From: Rhizobium sp. FKL33
GTDB taxonomy: Bacteria > Pseudomonadota > Alphaproteobacteria > Rhizobiales > Rhizobiaceae
Direction: 5' to 3'
DNA length: 64,000 bases
Assembly: GCF_005222915.1 (NCBI RefSeq)
Contig: NZ_STFX01000024.1
Location: 164,590-228,589, forward strand
The notes under the pieces were generated by a model. That model was not told the DNA's origin and ran no database searches. It saw nothing but the letters and a program-made list of their open reading frames with translations. Numbering within the stretch: position 1 is the stretch's first letter; each line of letters starts with the position of its first letter. Both the position numbers and the translations under genes were made by a program. Below, piece by piece: positions 35,593 through 45,203 of the stretch.

Positions 35593-36546
35593 TCACGCAA
35601 AGGGAAGCGCCAGGAAAAGCCCCGCAAAGATCGCCGCGCCGACAACCGAATTGAACTTGAACAGATCCAGGCACCGACTGGCGTCGTCGATATCAAGAAT
35701 CAGCAGTTGCCAGCCGAACAGGGCCACGGCGACAATGAGGCCCAACCAGGCCGGGAAGGACACGCCGACTGCCCCGAAGGAGATGGCGAGAAGCAGAACT
35801 GTGAGCGCAAAGAAGATGGTCAACCAGATCTTGGTGGCGTCGCCGAACAGGCGCGCGGTGGAGCGGACGCCGACCAGCGCGTCGTCTTCCTTGTCCTGAT
35901 GGGCGTAGATCGTGTCGTAGCCGATCGTCCAGGCGACCGCCGCGAGATAGAGCCAGACGGACGCCCAGGAGACGCTGCCGAACACCGCCGCCCAGCCCAT
36001 CAGCCCGCCCCAGGAAAAAGCGAGGCCGAGGAAGAATTGCGGCCAGTCGGTGAAGCGCTTGGCGAAGGGATAGATGGCGACGATGCCGAGCGAGAGGATG
36101 CCGAGCAGGATCGAGAAACCGTTGAAGCTCAAGAGCGCCAGGAGGCCGGCGAAAGCCTGCAGCGCCAGGAAGATCTTGGCGTTGAGACGGCTGACGCGAC
36201 CTGACGGCAGCGGCCGCGAGCGAGTGCGCGCCACCGCCATGTCGATGTCCTGGTCGACGAGATCGTTATAGGTGCAGCCGGCGCCGCGCATGGCGACCGA
36301 GCCGATGAAGAACAGGAGAAGATGGCCGATCAACTGCCAAAACGCTGGACGCCCTTCGGAAAGCGCGGCGTTTGCGGCGAGCGCCGCCGACCAGAAGCAG
36401 GGCCACATCAACAACTGCCAGCCGATGGGCCGATCCCAGCGCGCGAGCTGCGCATAGGGCCAGGCCCAGCGCGGCAGAGCCCGGTAAACCCAGTTGTCGG
36501 AAGGCGCGTCGGCCACGCGGCCGTTGTCGGAAAATTGGCTGGTCAT
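35593..36546 (-). CDS. ubiA: 4-hydroxybenzoate polyprenyltransferase
   Basis: Integral membrane enzyme of 317 residues that prenylates 4-hydroxybenzoate in ubiquinone synthesis. The two Asp-rich Mg-diphosphate motifs are visible: N-D-L-V-D-Q-D-I-D followed by RTRSRPLPSGRVS, and YDTIYAHQDKEDD. About eight or nine helices are expected. The N-terminal RWAWPYAQLARWDRPIGWQL is typical of alphaproteobacterial UbiA. Its polyprenyl donor would come from the synthase encoded at 43850-44866. Confidence 0.96.
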   Translation of the reverse strand: MTSQFSDNGRVADAPSDNWVYRALPRWAWPYAQLARWDRPIGWQLLMWPCFWSAALAANAALSEGRPAFWQLIGHLLLFFIGSVAMRGAGCTYNDLVDQDIDMAVARTRSRPLPSGRVSRLNAKIFLALQAFAGLLALLSFNGFSILLGILSLGIVAIYPFAKRFTDWPQFFLGLAFSWGGLMGWAAVFGSVSWASVWLYLAAVAWTIGYDTIYAHQDKEDDALVGVRSTARLFGDATKIWLTIFFALTVLLLAISFGAVGVSFPAWLGLIVAVALFGWQLLILDIDDASRCLDLFKFNSVVGAAIFAGLFLALPFA

Positions 36547-36597
36547 GACCTAAGCCATGACCACGACATCCGGCAGGCGTCAAGCGGGCATTGCGTC

Positions 36598-37404
36598 TCA
36601 GGGCAGCGTGAAGCCGAATTTGTAGCTGGTGGAGATGCCGACCACGAACTGATCCTTGGAGCCGCGCTCCTCAACCAGGCTCGAATCGGCGGCGGGGCCG
36701 ACGAGACGATTATACTGGCCGAACACGCCCGCCTCGATGCGGTCGGTCGCCTTCCAGACGACTTCCGAACCGAAACCGACCGACTTGAAGCCGCCCTCTG
36801 GATCATAAGCCGACAGGCCATGCTTGGCGCTGCGCTTCTTGGTGACCTTGTAATAGGCGTCCATATAGTCTTCGGAGGCGATCGACAGGCGCGGACCGGC
36901 GGAGACCCGCACCGTATCGGTCACGTCCACGAAGCCATCAAGCGCGAGGTCGGCGACGACGCCGTTATGGCTGCGGATGCCGTGGCGGATTTCGGTGCGG
37001 AAGCGCATCCAGTCGGTCGGATAGACTTCGCCGAACACGCCGGCTTCCAGGCCGAACTTGACCGCCTTCAACGCCTTGAGATCATCGGACGTGTCGCGGT
37101 CGCGCGGCATCACCAGCTTGCCGGTGATGCCGGCGCGGATCATGTCGTTCTCGAAGAGAGCGAAGGACGGATTGTCGTCGCGCGAGGTGAAGCGCGGCGC
37201 CGTCGCCGACTGCCGGCTGAGCGAGATGATCGGCGAGGCCTGGAGAATGTAGGACTTGGAGCCTTCGAAGCGCGGCGCGACGAAGCCAGAGGCGCCAGCC
37301 TTTAGATACCAGTCGCCCGACCAGAAATACTGACCGTCTTCCGCGAGAGCGGAAAGCGGGAGCGTGACGAGTGCGGCGGCGAGAACTAGGGCGCGACGGG
37401 ACAA
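36598..37404 (-). CDS. MipA/OmpV family outer-membrane protein
   Basis: Protein of 268 residues with a signal peptide (M-S-R-R-A-L-V, cleavage at A-L-A-E near residue 21). The mature protein is an amphipathic beta-barrel with alternating strands and a C-terminal Y-K-F-G-F-T-L-P. Conserved MipA features are the early PRFEGSKSY and a middle G-L-E-A-G-V-F-G. MipA scaffolds murein enzymes in E. coli, but most rhizobial members are just outer-membrane barrels of unknown cargo. It has its own promoter region upstream, shared with divergent purD. Confidence 0.87.
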   Translation of the reverse strand: MSRRALVLAAALVTLPLSALAEDGQYFWSGDWYLKAGASGFVAPRFEGSKSYILQASPIISLSRQSATAPRFTSRDDNPSFALFENDMIRAGITGKLVMPRDRDTSDDLKALKAVKFGLEAGVFGEVYPTDWMRFRTEIRHGIRSHNGVVADLALDGFVDVTDTVRVSAGPRLSIASEDYMDAYYKVTKKRSAKHGLSAYDPEGGFKSVGFGSEVVWKATDRIEAGVFGQYNRLVGPAADSSLVEERGSKDQFVVGISTSYKFGFTLP

Positions 37405-37592
37405 GGAAACCTCCTACTGGCGTTCGCCTCAATTAGACGAAACCTGTTATGCCGGCATTTACGATAAGACTGTCCTAACGGATTTGGTTACCGGATGTCT
37501 AACGCTGAGTTGCGCCCATCCCGATCAATCCAGGCCTTGACCTTTCCGCCCACCGGGTTAAACCGCCCGAAAGTTCACGATGGAGGCTGCGC

Positions 37593-38864
37593 ATGAAGGT
37601 TCTGCTGATCGGTTCGGGCGGGCGCGAACACGCCTTGGCGTGGAAGCTGGCGCAATCTCCGCTTCTCGGCAAACTCTACGCCGCGCCTGGCAATCCCGGG
37701 GTCGCCGATCACGCCGAACTGGTCGCGCTCGATGTCGACGACCACAAAGCCGTGGTTTCCTTCTGCAAGGACAAGGCGATCGATTTCGTCGTCTTCGGAC
37801 CGGAAGCGCCTCTCGTCGCAGGCCTGAGCGACGTGTTGCGCTCAGAAGGTTTCCTGTGCTTTGGCCCATCCCAGGCAGCGGCGCAGCTCGAGGGCTCCAA
37901 GGGCTTCACCAAGGATCTCTGCGCCCGCTTCAACATTCCGACCGGCGCCTATCAGCGCTTCAACAACGCGCCCAAAGCCAAGGCTTATGTCCGGGCGCAG
38001 GGCGCGCCGATCGTGGTCAAGGCCGATGGTCTGGCGGCAGGCAAGGGCGTCACGGTGGCGATGACCATCGAGGAAGCCTGCGCGGCGATCGACGACTGTT
38101 TCGAAGGCGCATTCGGCGCGGCCGGCGCGGAAGTCGTGGTCGAAGCGTTTCTCGACGGCGAGGAAGCCAGCTTCTTTGCGCTTTGCGACGGCAGGACGGC
38201 GCTGGCGCTGGCCTCGGCTCAGGATCATAAGCGCGTCGGCGATGGCGACACCGGCCCCAACACCGGCGGCATGGGCGCCTATTCCCCCGCCCCGGTGATG
38301 ACGCCTGACCTTACCGAGCGCACGATGAAGGAGATCATCGAGCCGACCATGCGCGGCATGGCGGAGATGGGCCATCCCTTCACGGGCGTTTTCTTCGCCG
38401 GCCTGATGATCACCGACAAGGGTCCGGAACTCATCGAATACAATGTCCGCTTTGGCGATCCGGAATGCCAGGTGCTGATGATGCGGATGAAATCCGATCT
38501 TCTTCCGCTTCTGCTCGCCGCCGCCAGGGGTGAACTCGACCGCGCCCAGGTGGAATGGCGCGATGAGACAGCTCTGACGGTGGTGATGGCCTCCAAGGGC
38601 TATCCCGGCGCCTATGACAAGGGCACGGAGATCGAGGCGCTGCCGGAAAATGCCGCGAATCTGCACGTGTTCCACGCCGGCACGGCGCTCAAGGACGGAC
38701 GCCTCGTGGCGACCGGCGGACGCGTTCTCAATGTGACGGCGCTCGGCGACAGCGTGTCGGAGGCGCAGAGCAAGGCCTATCGCGCCATCGATGATCTGCG
38801 CTGGGAAAGCGGCTTCTGCCGCCGGGACATCGGCTGGCGCGCGGTCGCTCGCGAACGGAATTAA
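37593..38864 (+). CDS. purD: Phosphoribosylamine-glycine ligase
   Basis: ATP-grasp enzyme of 423 residues, normal length, catalysing the second step of purine synthesis. It starts [20 protein letters not shown]. Characteristic parts are [44 protein letters not shown] and [15 protein letters not shown]. No other pur gene lies in the window. AATGGAGGC-like DNA precedes the ATG. Confidence 0.97.
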   Translation: MKVLLIGSGGREHALAWKLAQSPLLGKLYAAPGNPGVADHAELVALDVDDHKAVVSFCKDKAIDFVVFGPEAPLVAGLSDVLRSEGFLCFGPSQAAAQLEGSKGFTKDLCARFNIPTGAYQRFNNAPKAKAYVRAQGAPIVVKADGLAAGKGVTVAMTIEEACAAIDDCFEGAFGAAGAEVVVEAFLDGEEASFFALCDGRTALALASAQDHKRVGDGDTGPNTGGMGAYSPAPVMTPDLTERTMKEIIEPTMRGMAEMGHPFTGVFFAGLMITDKGPELIEYNVRFGDPECQVLMMRMKSDLLPLLLAAARGELDRAQVEWRDETALTVVMASKGYPGAYDKGTEIEALPENAANLHVFHAGTALKDGRLVATGGRVLNVTALGDSVSEAQSKAYRAIDDLRWESGFCRRDIGWRAVARERN

Positions 38865-38944
38865 CGTCTCGTTCACCAGCACTGCTGACCGGACCTTAAG
38901 AGATTTTTCATAAGCTTCCCGAAATTCGTTATCGGGAGCCTGTC

Positions 38945-39409
38945 ATGCGTCTGGCCGTCATCGCCGCCCTCGCCGCCGTATCCGCTCCGGCCTTTGCCGG
39001 ATCGATCGACGTGAAGTCGACAGATCGGACCAATCGCAGCGTCGAGTTCATTCGTTGCGACTTCTGTGAGCCGGAGGTGGAAGCCAAGCAAAAGGCCGAA
39101 GCGCCGGTTCTGAAGCCGGGCGAACAGAAGATCGAAATCCGCACGGTCAATGGCCAGAAGATGATCTACCGCACCGAAGCCTTCATGGGCGGGTCCCCGG
39201 TAGTGATCGTCAGCAAACTTCCCGCGAGTCTCGACAGTGCGGTGGCTGGAGCCGAAACGCCTCCCTCGGAACCGCAGCCGGTCATCGACCGGGACGCCAC
39301 CACGTCGGCGGTTACGGCCGATATGCAGCCCATGCCGCCTGCGCATGAAGAGGCGAAGGCCGAACCGCAATCCTTCGATCCGGCGAAACTGGAATTGCGC
39401 CTGCGTTGA
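38945..39409 (+). CDS. Small exported protein with HPE1-like domain
   Basis: Protein of 154 residues with a signal peptide (M-R-L-A-V-I, cleavage after A-F-A-G near residue 18). The mature part begins with a C-D-F-C pair, has EIRTVNGQKMIYRTEAFMGG, then V-V-I-V-S-K and an acidic, Pro-rich tail ending K-L-E-L-R-L-R. I recall this as the family annotated 'plant virulence effector HPE1-like' in rhizobia. The name comes from distant similarity and does not show that the protein is an effector. The Cys pair suggests a disulfide or metal site. Confidence 0.7.
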   Translation: MRLAVIAALAAVSAPAFAGSIDVKSTDRTNRSVEFIRCDFCEPEVEAKQKAEAPVLKPGEQKIEIRTVNGQKMIYRTEAFMGGSPVVIVSKLPASLDSAVAGAETPPSEPQPVIDRDATTSAVTADMQPMPPAHEEAKAEPQSFDPAKLELRLR

Positions 39410-39898
39410 TCAATCCGCCGCCAGCCTGGCGGCGAGACGGTCGATATCGACGGGCGCGAAGACCTCGACGCCGTTTTCGGCCAGCAGGGCCGCCGTGACG
39501 CCCCTGCCCTCATGGCGCCGACCGGAAAACGCTCCATCATAAATACTGAGCGACCCGCAGGACGGACTGCCGTCGATCAGAAGCGCATATCGACAGTTCT
39601 CGTCGCGAGCCTTGCGCAGCGCCTGCCGCGCGCCTTCCACGAACATGTCGGTCACGTCAGCGCCGTCGACATCGACCACCCGCCCCTCGCCTGCGAGCAC
39701 GGCGTCGCCCGTGGCCTGCGCGGCGATTTCCGCGGCAGGACGCGGGGTCTGGAACCCGCCGGCCAGTTCCGGACAGAAGGACACGAGCCGGCCCTCGCTG
39801 CGCCAGCGGTCGATCAGCGGATGGGCAAACAGCTTGCCCTTGCCGTCATAGCGCACCGGCGCGCCCAGAAGACAGGCGCTGATCAGGATCTTATCCAT
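39410..39898 (-). CDS. DUF523 domain protein
   Basis: Protein of 162 residues. The motifs ISACLLGAPVRYDGKGK, FCPELAGGFQTPRPAAEI and LIDGSPSCGS are those of DUF523, with conserved Cys and Asp residues that look like a catalytic or metal-binding site. Its start overlaps the end of moaB by eight bases, so the two are co-expressed. Function not established. Confidence 0.88.
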   Translation of the reverse strand: MDKILISACLLGAPVRYDGKGKLFAHPLIDRWRSEGRLVSFCPELAGGFQTPRPAAEIAAQATGDAVLAGEGRVVDVDGADVTDMFVEGARQALRKARDENCRYALLIDGSPSCGSLSIYDGAFSGRRHEGRGVTAALLAENGVEVFAPVDIDRLAARLAAD

Positions 39899-40439
39899 TG
39901 CCGCGCCTGAGATGCTCGTCGAGCCTCGGCATGATCTCCACGAAGTTGCAGGGCATGTGGCGATAATCGAGCTGCAGCTTGAGAATGCCGTCCCAGGCGT
40001 CCTTGCAGGCGCCGGGCGAGCCGGGCAGCACGAAGATGAAGGTGGCGTTGGCGACGCCGCCGGTGGCGCGGGACTGGATGGTCGAGGTGCCGATCTTGTC
40101 GTAGGAGATGCGGTGGAAGACTTCCGAGAAGCCGTCCATACGCTTTTCGAACAGCGGCTCCAGCGCTTCCGGCGTCACGTCGCGGCCGGTGAAGCCGGTG
40201 CCGCCGGTCGTGATGACCACATCGATGCGTTCATCCAGCGTCCAGGCCTTGACCTGATCGAAGATCGCCTGCTTGTCATCCGTCACGATGGCCCGGGCTT
40301 CCAGCCGATGACCGGCTCCCTCTATCCGGGCGACCAGAGTGTCGCCGGAGCGGTCTTCGGCGAGGCTGCGCGTGTCGGAGACAGTGAGCACGGCGATGCC
40401 AACGGGGATGAACGGCCTGGTGTCGTCGATGCGAGACAT
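39891..40439 (-). CDS. moaB: Molybdenum cofactor biosynthesis protein B
   Basis: Protein of 182 residues starting MSRIDDTRPFIPVGIAVLTV. VSDTR, the molybdopterin-binding V-V-I-T-T-G-G-T-G-F-T-G-R-D-V-T-P-E and FVLPGSPGACKDAWD are the MoaB/MogA hallmarks; such proteins adenylylate molybdopterin before Mo insertion. It begins 2 bases downstream of the ispE stop, giving an ispE-moaB-DUF523 operon. It complements the modABC system 11 kb away. Confidence 0.94.
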   Translation of the reverse strand: MSRIDDTRPFIPVGIAVLTVSDTRSLAEDRSGDTLVARIEGAGHRLEARAIVTDDKQAIFDQVKAWTLDERIDVVITTGGTGFTGRDVTPEALEPLFEKRMDGFSEVFHRISYDKIGTSTIQSRATGGVANATFIFVLPGSPGACKDAWDGILKLQLDYRHMPCNFVEIMPRLDEHLRRGNG

Positions 40440-40440
40440 A

Positions 40441-41313
40441 TCAGAATTCTCCCTTGGAAACGCAAGCCTGCCAATACCAGTGCGGCCGCTCCGCCTCAAG
40501 CGCGCGGCTTGCGGCCGAACGTCTTTCCTCATCCGCATAGATGGCAAAACAGGTCGCTCCGGAGCCAGACATGCGGGCGAAAAGCGGTTCGGTCGAGGAG
40601 AGAAGCGCCATCGCTTCCGGGATTTCCGGCGCCAATTGTTCGGCCGGCGGCTGCAGGTCATTGCGCGCGAGGCTGAGTGAGGCGACCCAATCGACGAGCC
40701 CTGCCCCTTCTGCCGGCAGCGACAGCGGTGGATTGGTCTTGTTGGCGAGCCGCTTGAAGATCGCCGGGGTGGCGACTTCCACCAACGGATTGACCAGCAG
40801 GATTTGCAGGCCGGGGAAATCGGGCACCAGCTTGATGTCCTCGCCGACGCCGCGAGCGACCAGGGGCCGGCTCTCCACGCACATCGGCACATCGGCCCCG
40901 AGCGGCAGACCGAGTTCACGCAGGTCTGCCGTGGCGAGACCGAGACCCCAAAAGCGGTTCAGGCCGCGCAAGGCGGCCGCCGCATCCGCCGATCCGCCAC
41001 CGATGCCCGAGGCGATCGGCAGGTTCTTTTCGAGATGGATATGGACGGGAGACGCCTCGCGGTCCATCTCGCCGGCTCTCGTCCGCAAAGCATCTCGAGC
41101 CCTGAGCGCCAAGTTGCCCGAATCATTCGGCGACAACAAAGACCCGAAACGGCCCGACAGGCTGAATCCGTCTCGCTCGGCTGGCGCGAAGGTCACACGG
41201 TCGCCGGCGCTCGCGAACACCACAAGCGAATCCAGAAGATGATAGCCGTCGGCGCGCTGACCCGTGACATGCAGCGCGAGATTGATTTTCGCGGGCGCGA
41301 ATTCTTCGATCAT
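40441..41313 (-). CDS. ispE: 4-diphosphocytidyl-2-C-methyl-D-erythritol kinase
   Basis: GHMP kinase of 290 residues, the fourth step of the MEP pathway, like dxs earlier in the window. It starts E-F-A-P-A-K-I-N-L-A-L-H-V-T-G, with substrate-binding Lys in A-K-I-N-L. The ATP loop LPIASGIGGGSADAAAALR spans about residues 98-116, and late M-S-G-S-G-A-T-C-F-A-I is the third GHMP motif. First gene of an operon with moaB. Confidence 0.96.
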   Translation of the reverse strand: MIEEFAPAKINLALHVTGQRADGYHLLDSLVVFASAGDRVTFAPAERDGFSLSGRFGSLLSPNDSGNLALRARDALRTRAGEMDREASPVHIHLEKNLPIASGIGGGSADAAAALRGLNRFWGLGLATADLRELGLPLGADVPMCVESRPLVARGVGEDIKLVPDFPGLQILLVNPLVEVATPAIFKRLANKTNPPLSLPAEGAGLVDWVASLSLARNDLQPPAEQLAPEIPEAMALLSSTEPLFARMSGSGATCFAIYADEERRSAASRALEAERPHWYWQACVSKGEF

Positions 41314-41395
41314 AGGTCACCGTGCATTGGGCGGCGGTTTCGTACAGCTTGCGAAGCATCCTGACACAGGACGGCCAACCACCCAGTTCGTCACC

Positions 41396-41482
41396 CTCGG
41401 GCTTGTCCCGAAGGTCCGCTTTGGAAAACAATGACGCTCGAACGTCACTTCAGCCGATGCAGATGCTCGGGACAAGCCCGAG
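41396..41482. repeat. Pair of inverted 16-bp intergenic repeats
   Basis: CTCGGGCTTGTCCCGA at 41396-41411 and its perfect reverse complement at 41467-41482, about 55 bases apart, between ispE and the TPR-LysM gene. They also share flanking CGTCA-type bases. The motif resembles dispersed intergenic repeats common in rhizobial genomes. It could fold into a long hairpin in RNA from either side. Confidence 0.75.
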
Positions 41483-41511
41483 CATGACGGTTCGCCTCTC
41501 GGCTGGAACAG

Positions 41512-43671
41512 TCAGTTCTTGACCGGCAGCTTCAGCACCTGGCCGGGCGTCAGCGCGTTGGGACGCCGCTTGAGATCCGGATTGAGCTCGATGATTTCCC
41601 GGAACCGGTGTCCGTCGCCGAGGCGATCGCGGGCGATGATCCAGAGGTTGTCGCCGTTGACGACCGTATGGGTGGCCGCTTCGGTCGCAGGAGCGGGTTC
41701 GGTGACGGCTGGCGTCGCCGCCGGCTTGTCTTCCGTCTTCGGGGCGTCCTCAGTCTGCGTCTGCACCGGCTGGGCTGGCGCGGCCTTGATCGGCTCGGCA
41801 GCGGCAGGCGTCACTTTCGCAGGCTCCGGCGTCTTGGCTTCCGTGGCGGGCGGCGTCTGCTGCGCGGTCTTCACCGATTTGGTCGTCTCGGCGCTCGCTT
41901 CGATCGGCGGCAGGCCTTCGCGAATCTTTTTCTGGATCTTCGGGATCAAATCGGCGTCGGGCTTCAGTTCGAGCGCCGTCTTCCACTGGAAGATCGCTTC
42001 GAGCTTGCGGCCGACGCGCCAATAGGCGTCGCCGAGATGGTCGTTGATGGTCGCGTCCGACGCCCGGAGGTCGGTGGCGCGCTCCAGTTCGGACACTGCA
42101 TCGTCAAAACGACCGAGACGGTAATAGGCCCAACCGAGCGAATCGACGATGTAACCATCATCGGGACGCAGATCGACGGCCTTGCGGATCATCTCAAGGC
42201 CTTCCTCGAGATTGATGTTCATGTCGACCCAGGAATAGCCGAGATAGTTGAGCACCTGCGGCTGATCCGGATAGAGCGCCAGCGCCTTGCGGAAATTCGG
42301 CTCGGCGAGATCCCACTTCTTGAGACGCTCGTAAGCGATGCCGCGCTGGAAGAAGATCGACCAGTCGGTGCGCTTGGGCATGGGCCCGATGACTTCGACC
42401 GCCTTGTCGTAATTGGCGGCCATTTCGGCATATTCCTTGTTGTCGGACAACAGGCTGCCGTAAGCGAGATAGGCGCGGGCGTCGCGCGGATCGGCGGCGA
42501 TGGCGGCCTTCAGATGCTCGCGCGCTTCCTCGATCTTGCCGGTGCCGGCGAGGTTGAGGCCGAGCTGAAGGTCGGCGACGCGGCGCAGGATCGAATCTTC
42601 CTGCACCTTGCGATACCATTCGATCGCCTTTTCCGGCTTGTCATTGGCCTCGGCGAGACCGCCGAGCAACACGGCTGTGTCCGCGTCCTTGGGCGACAGC
42701 GCGTTGGCCGTGACCAAATAGAAGGTCACGATATCCTGGGCGCTCGCCCGGTCCGGCGCGCTGGACAGCGACTGGTTGAGGGCGCCGCCGACCGAGAACA
42801 GCACCGAGGCCATGCCCTGGGTGGCGTCGGATATGGCGAAGTCGGGCTTCTCGCCCGCTTCGATCTTCTTGCGGAAGGCGTGCAACGGGATGTAGCCGGG
42901 CGCAAAGGTTTCGCCGGCCGAAATGGCGTCCAACGCTTTCTGGCGATTGCCGGCGCGAGCTTCGAGCGTCGCCAGCGCGATGACCGCGCGCATGTAGGTG
43001 TCGCTGGCGGCCGTGCCTTCTTCGCGGTTGGCCACGGTTTCGGCAAGCTTCCGGCGCGCGGTGTCGGTGTCGCCTGCGGCGGCGGCGATCACGCCGGCCG
43101 TATAGTTGCGAAACACCGAGAACCATTCGGGGCCCTTGAGGCTGCCGGCGGCGGCGATGGCTTCCTTGGTCTTGCCTTCGCCGAACTTGCCCCAGGCGAC
43201 GATCAGCGAATTGATCATGCGGTCGAGCTCGTTCGGGCCTTCATATTTCAGGAATTTATAGGCTTCCTCGAAATTCTTCTTGCGGATGGCGTCGATGCCC
43301 CGGGCGATCTTGGCGATGCGCTCCACCGCCGGATCGTCTTTGAGCTTGACGGCTTCGGCCACGCCCTCGTCGAAATCGCCATTCATGAACAGGCAGATCA
43401 TCAGCCGTTCGCGGACTTCGAGATTGGCGGGATCGAATTTCAGCGCCGTGCGGTAAAGCGTGATCGCGCTTTCGTAATCGTAATCGCCATCGGCGGTGCG
43501 GGCGGCCAGGAAAGCCCCGGAAAACGTGTCGACGCTCGCAATGTCGAACTTGACCTCGGGCGCCGCCGCTTCCGGCTTGGCGGCCTCGACGGCGAGGGCC
43601 GGCGCAGACAGAGTGAGAAGAACCCCAAGAGCCGTGCCGAGCTTCAACCGGCCGATGTTCAAGAATGCCAT
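41512..43671 (-). CDS. Tetratricopeptide-repeat protein with C-terminal LysM domain
   Basis: Exported protein of 719 residues. Signal peptide to about residue 27 (GVLLTLSAPALA). TPR-type helical pairs run through about residues 40-580, for example YESAITLYRTALKFDPANLE and AEPNFRKALALYPDQPQVLN. A Pro/Ala/Thr/Glu-rich linker follows (about 590-665), then a LysM peptidoglycan-binding domain (HTVVNGDNLWIIARDRLGDG, end PGQVLKLP). The layout suggests a periplasmic, wall-bound scaffold. ATG 43671 with AAAGG upstream is preferred over a start 36 codons earlier. Confidence 0.87.
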   Translation of the reverse strand: MAFLNIGRLKLGTALGVLLTLSAPALAVEAAKPEAAAPEVKFDIASVDTFSGAFLAARTADGDYDYESAITLYRTALKFDPANLEVRERLMICLFMNGDFDEGVAEAVKLKDDPAVERIAKIARGIDAIRKKNFEEAYKFLKYEGPNELDRMINSLIVAWGKFGEGKTKEAIAAAGSLKGPEWFSVFRNYTAGVIAAAAGDTDTARRKLAETVANREEGTAASDTYMRAVIALATLEARAGNRQKALDAISAGETFAPGYIPLHAFRKKIEAGEKPDFAISDATQGMASVLFSVGGALNQSLSSAPDRASAQDIVTFYLVTANALSPKDADTAVLLGGLAEANDKPEKAIEWYRKVQEDSILRRVADLQLGLNLAGTGKIEEAREHLKAAIAADPRDARAYLAYGSLLSDNKEYAEMAANYDKAVEVIGPMPKRTDWSIFFQRGIAYERLKKWDLAEPNFRKALALYPDQPQVLNYLGYSWVDMNINLEEGLEMIRKAVDLRPDDGYIVDSLGWAYYRLGRFDDAVSELERATDLRASDATINDHLGDAYWRVGRKLEAIFQWKTALELKPDADLIPKIQKKIREGLPPIEASAETTKSVKTAQQTPPATEAKTPEPAKVTPAAAEPIKAAPAQPVQTQTEDAPKTEDKPAATPAVTEPAPATEAATHTVVNGDNLWIIARDRLGDGHRFREIIELNPDLKRRPNALTPGQVLKLPVKN

Positions 43672-43803
43672 TCGACAGCCTTTCAATGATGCGCTTTGCA
43701 CAATCCGCTTCGCGCATGTGGCGACGTCGGCAGCGGCATGCAAGCCGACGACGCAAATCATAAGAATCCTTAAGACCACAATTCGCCAGACCTCACAAGA
43801 GAT

Positions 43804-43827
43804 CCGGACGCGCGCTTAAGCGTCCGG
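43804..43827 (-). terminator. Hairpin after the polyprenyl synthase gene
   Basis: CCGGACGC, loop GCGCTTAA, GCGTCCGG, located 23 bases after the minus-strand stop at 43850. There is no strong T-run, so termination is uncertain. Confidence 0.4.
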
Positions 43828-43849
43828 CGCTACAGGGCGAAACAGGCAA

Positions 43850-44866
43850 TTAGTTGACGCGCGCAATACAAAATTCGATCACATCGATCAAAGCCGACTT
43901 GAGCGGCGACGCCGGCAGAGCCGCAATCGCGTCATGCGCCATGGTGCCGTAATGATTGGCGCGGGCGATCGTGTCGGACAGCGAGCCGTATTTGGTGATC
44001 AGACCCATGGCGCGCTCGAGATTTTCTTCGGTCGATTCGCCGCCTTCGATGGCCTTGCGCCAGAAGGCCCGCTCATCCTCGGATCCGCGCCGCCAGGCGA
44101 GAATGACCGGCAGCGTGATCTTGCCTTCGCGGAAATCGTCGCCGGTGTTCTTGCCGAGTTCGGCGGCCTTGCCGCCGTAATCCAGCGCATCGTCGACGAG
44201 CTGGAAGGCGAGACCCAGATTCATGCCGTAGGAGCGCAGCGCGGCGCGATCGGCCTTGCTGGCGCCGGCGATGATCGGGCCGACTTCGGCGGCGGCGGCG
44301 AAGAGCGCGGCGGTCTTTGCGCGGATGACCTGCAGATAGTCGTCCTCTGTCGTCTCCATGTTCTTGGCGACCGACAATTGCAGCACTTCGCCCTCGGCGA
44401 TGACGGTGGCGGCGGTGGCGAGCACATCGAGCGCGTCGAGCGAACCGACCTCGACCATCATCTTGAAGGCCTGACCTAGCAGAAAGTCGCCGACCAGCAC
44501 GCTCGCCTGGTTGCCCCAGAGGATTCGCGCCGTCTTGCGTCCGCGGCGCATGTCGCTTTCATCGACGACATCGTCATGCAGAAGCGTCGCCGTATGCATG
44601 AATTCGACGCTTGCCGCGAGCTTCACATGGCCTTCGCCCTTGTAGCCGAACAGATTGGCCGACGCGAGCGTCAGCATCGGGCGCAGACGCTTGCCGCCCG
44701 AGGAAATCAGGTGGTTGGCGACTTCCGGGATCATCTGGACGTCGGAACCAGCCTTCGACAAAATGAGTTGGTTCACGCGCTCCATGTCGGCCTTGGTCAG
44801 ATCGACCAGAGGCTTGATGGACGCCTGTTTGTTTTTGCTTTCATCAAGCGGTATGACCACGCCCAA
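43850..44866 (-). CDS. Polyprenyl (octaprenyl/decaprenyl) diphosphate synthase
   Basis: Trans-prenyltransferase of 338 residues that makes the ubiquinone side chain. The first Asp-rich motif is HDDVVDESD and the second is LVDDALDYGG. GGKRLRPML binds diphosphate. The start is TTG 44866: the sequence from there (G-V-V-I-P-L-D-E-S-K-N-K) matches rhizobial homologs, and AGGAG lies upstream at good distance; the longer reading lacks support. It works with UbiA. Product chain length cannot be read from sequence here; decaprenyl is usual in rhizobia. Confidence 0.94.
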   Translation of the reverse strand: MGVVIPLDESKNKQASIKPLVDLTKADMERVNQLILSKAGSDVQMIPEVANHLISSGGKRLRPMLTLASANLFGYKGEGHVKLAASVEFMHTATLLHDDVVDESDMRRGRKTARILWGNQASVLVGDFLLGQAFKMMVEVGSLDALDVLATAATVIAEGEVLQLSVAKNMETTEDDYLQVIRAKTAALFAAAAEVGPIIAGASKADRAALRSYGMNLGLAFQLVDDALDYGGKAAELGKNTGDDFREGKITLPVILAWRRGSEDERAFWRKAIEGGESTEENLERAMGLITKYGSLSDTIARANHYGTMAHDAIAALPASPLKSALIDVIEFCIARVN

Positions 44867-44984
44867 GGAACCGGCTCCTGTTGAATTCTTTGGGCGGACC
44901 ATAAAAACCAAGGGGCCGAGCGGCAAGAGGCGAATTGACCCGGCGCCCATGAATTGACGAAATTTGACCCTCAGGGAGCGTGAA

Positions 44985-45203
44985 GTGATCGAAATCATGC
45001 GCAGCAACGACCCGGTGACCATGTCCTACGCCGAAAGCCTGCTCAAAGACCGGGACATCGTCTGTTTCATTGCGGACCAGGGCATGAGCGTGCTCGAAGG
45101 CTCGATCGGCATCCTGCAACGTCGGCTTCTTGTGGAAGACGAGCGCATCGACGAGGCGCGGCGGACGCTTCGGGACGCCGGCCTCGGCGGGGAGCTAAGA
45201 TGA
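44985..45203 (+). CDS. DUF2007 domain protein
   Basis: Small soluble protein of 72 residues (start GTG 44985, with AGGGAG upstream). The sequence V-T-M-S-Y-A-E-S-L-L-K-D-R-D-I, then F-I-A-D-Q-G-M-S and RRLLVEDERIDEARR, is the DUF2007 fold, a putative signal-transducing or PII-like domain of unknown ligand. Its stop overlaps the start of the methyltransferase gene by four bases. It is divergent from the polyprenyl synthase gene, a conserved rhizobial order. Confidence 0.85.
   Translation: MIEIMRSNDPVTMSYAESLLKDRDIVCFIADQGMSVLEGSIGILQRRLLVEDERIDEARRTLRDAGLGGELR

Noticed and set aside
41608-43689. Long open frame on the plus strand opposite the TPR-LysM gene
   Set aside because: The minus-strand protein has a signal peptide, TPR units and LysM; the plus-strand frame has nothing recognisable.
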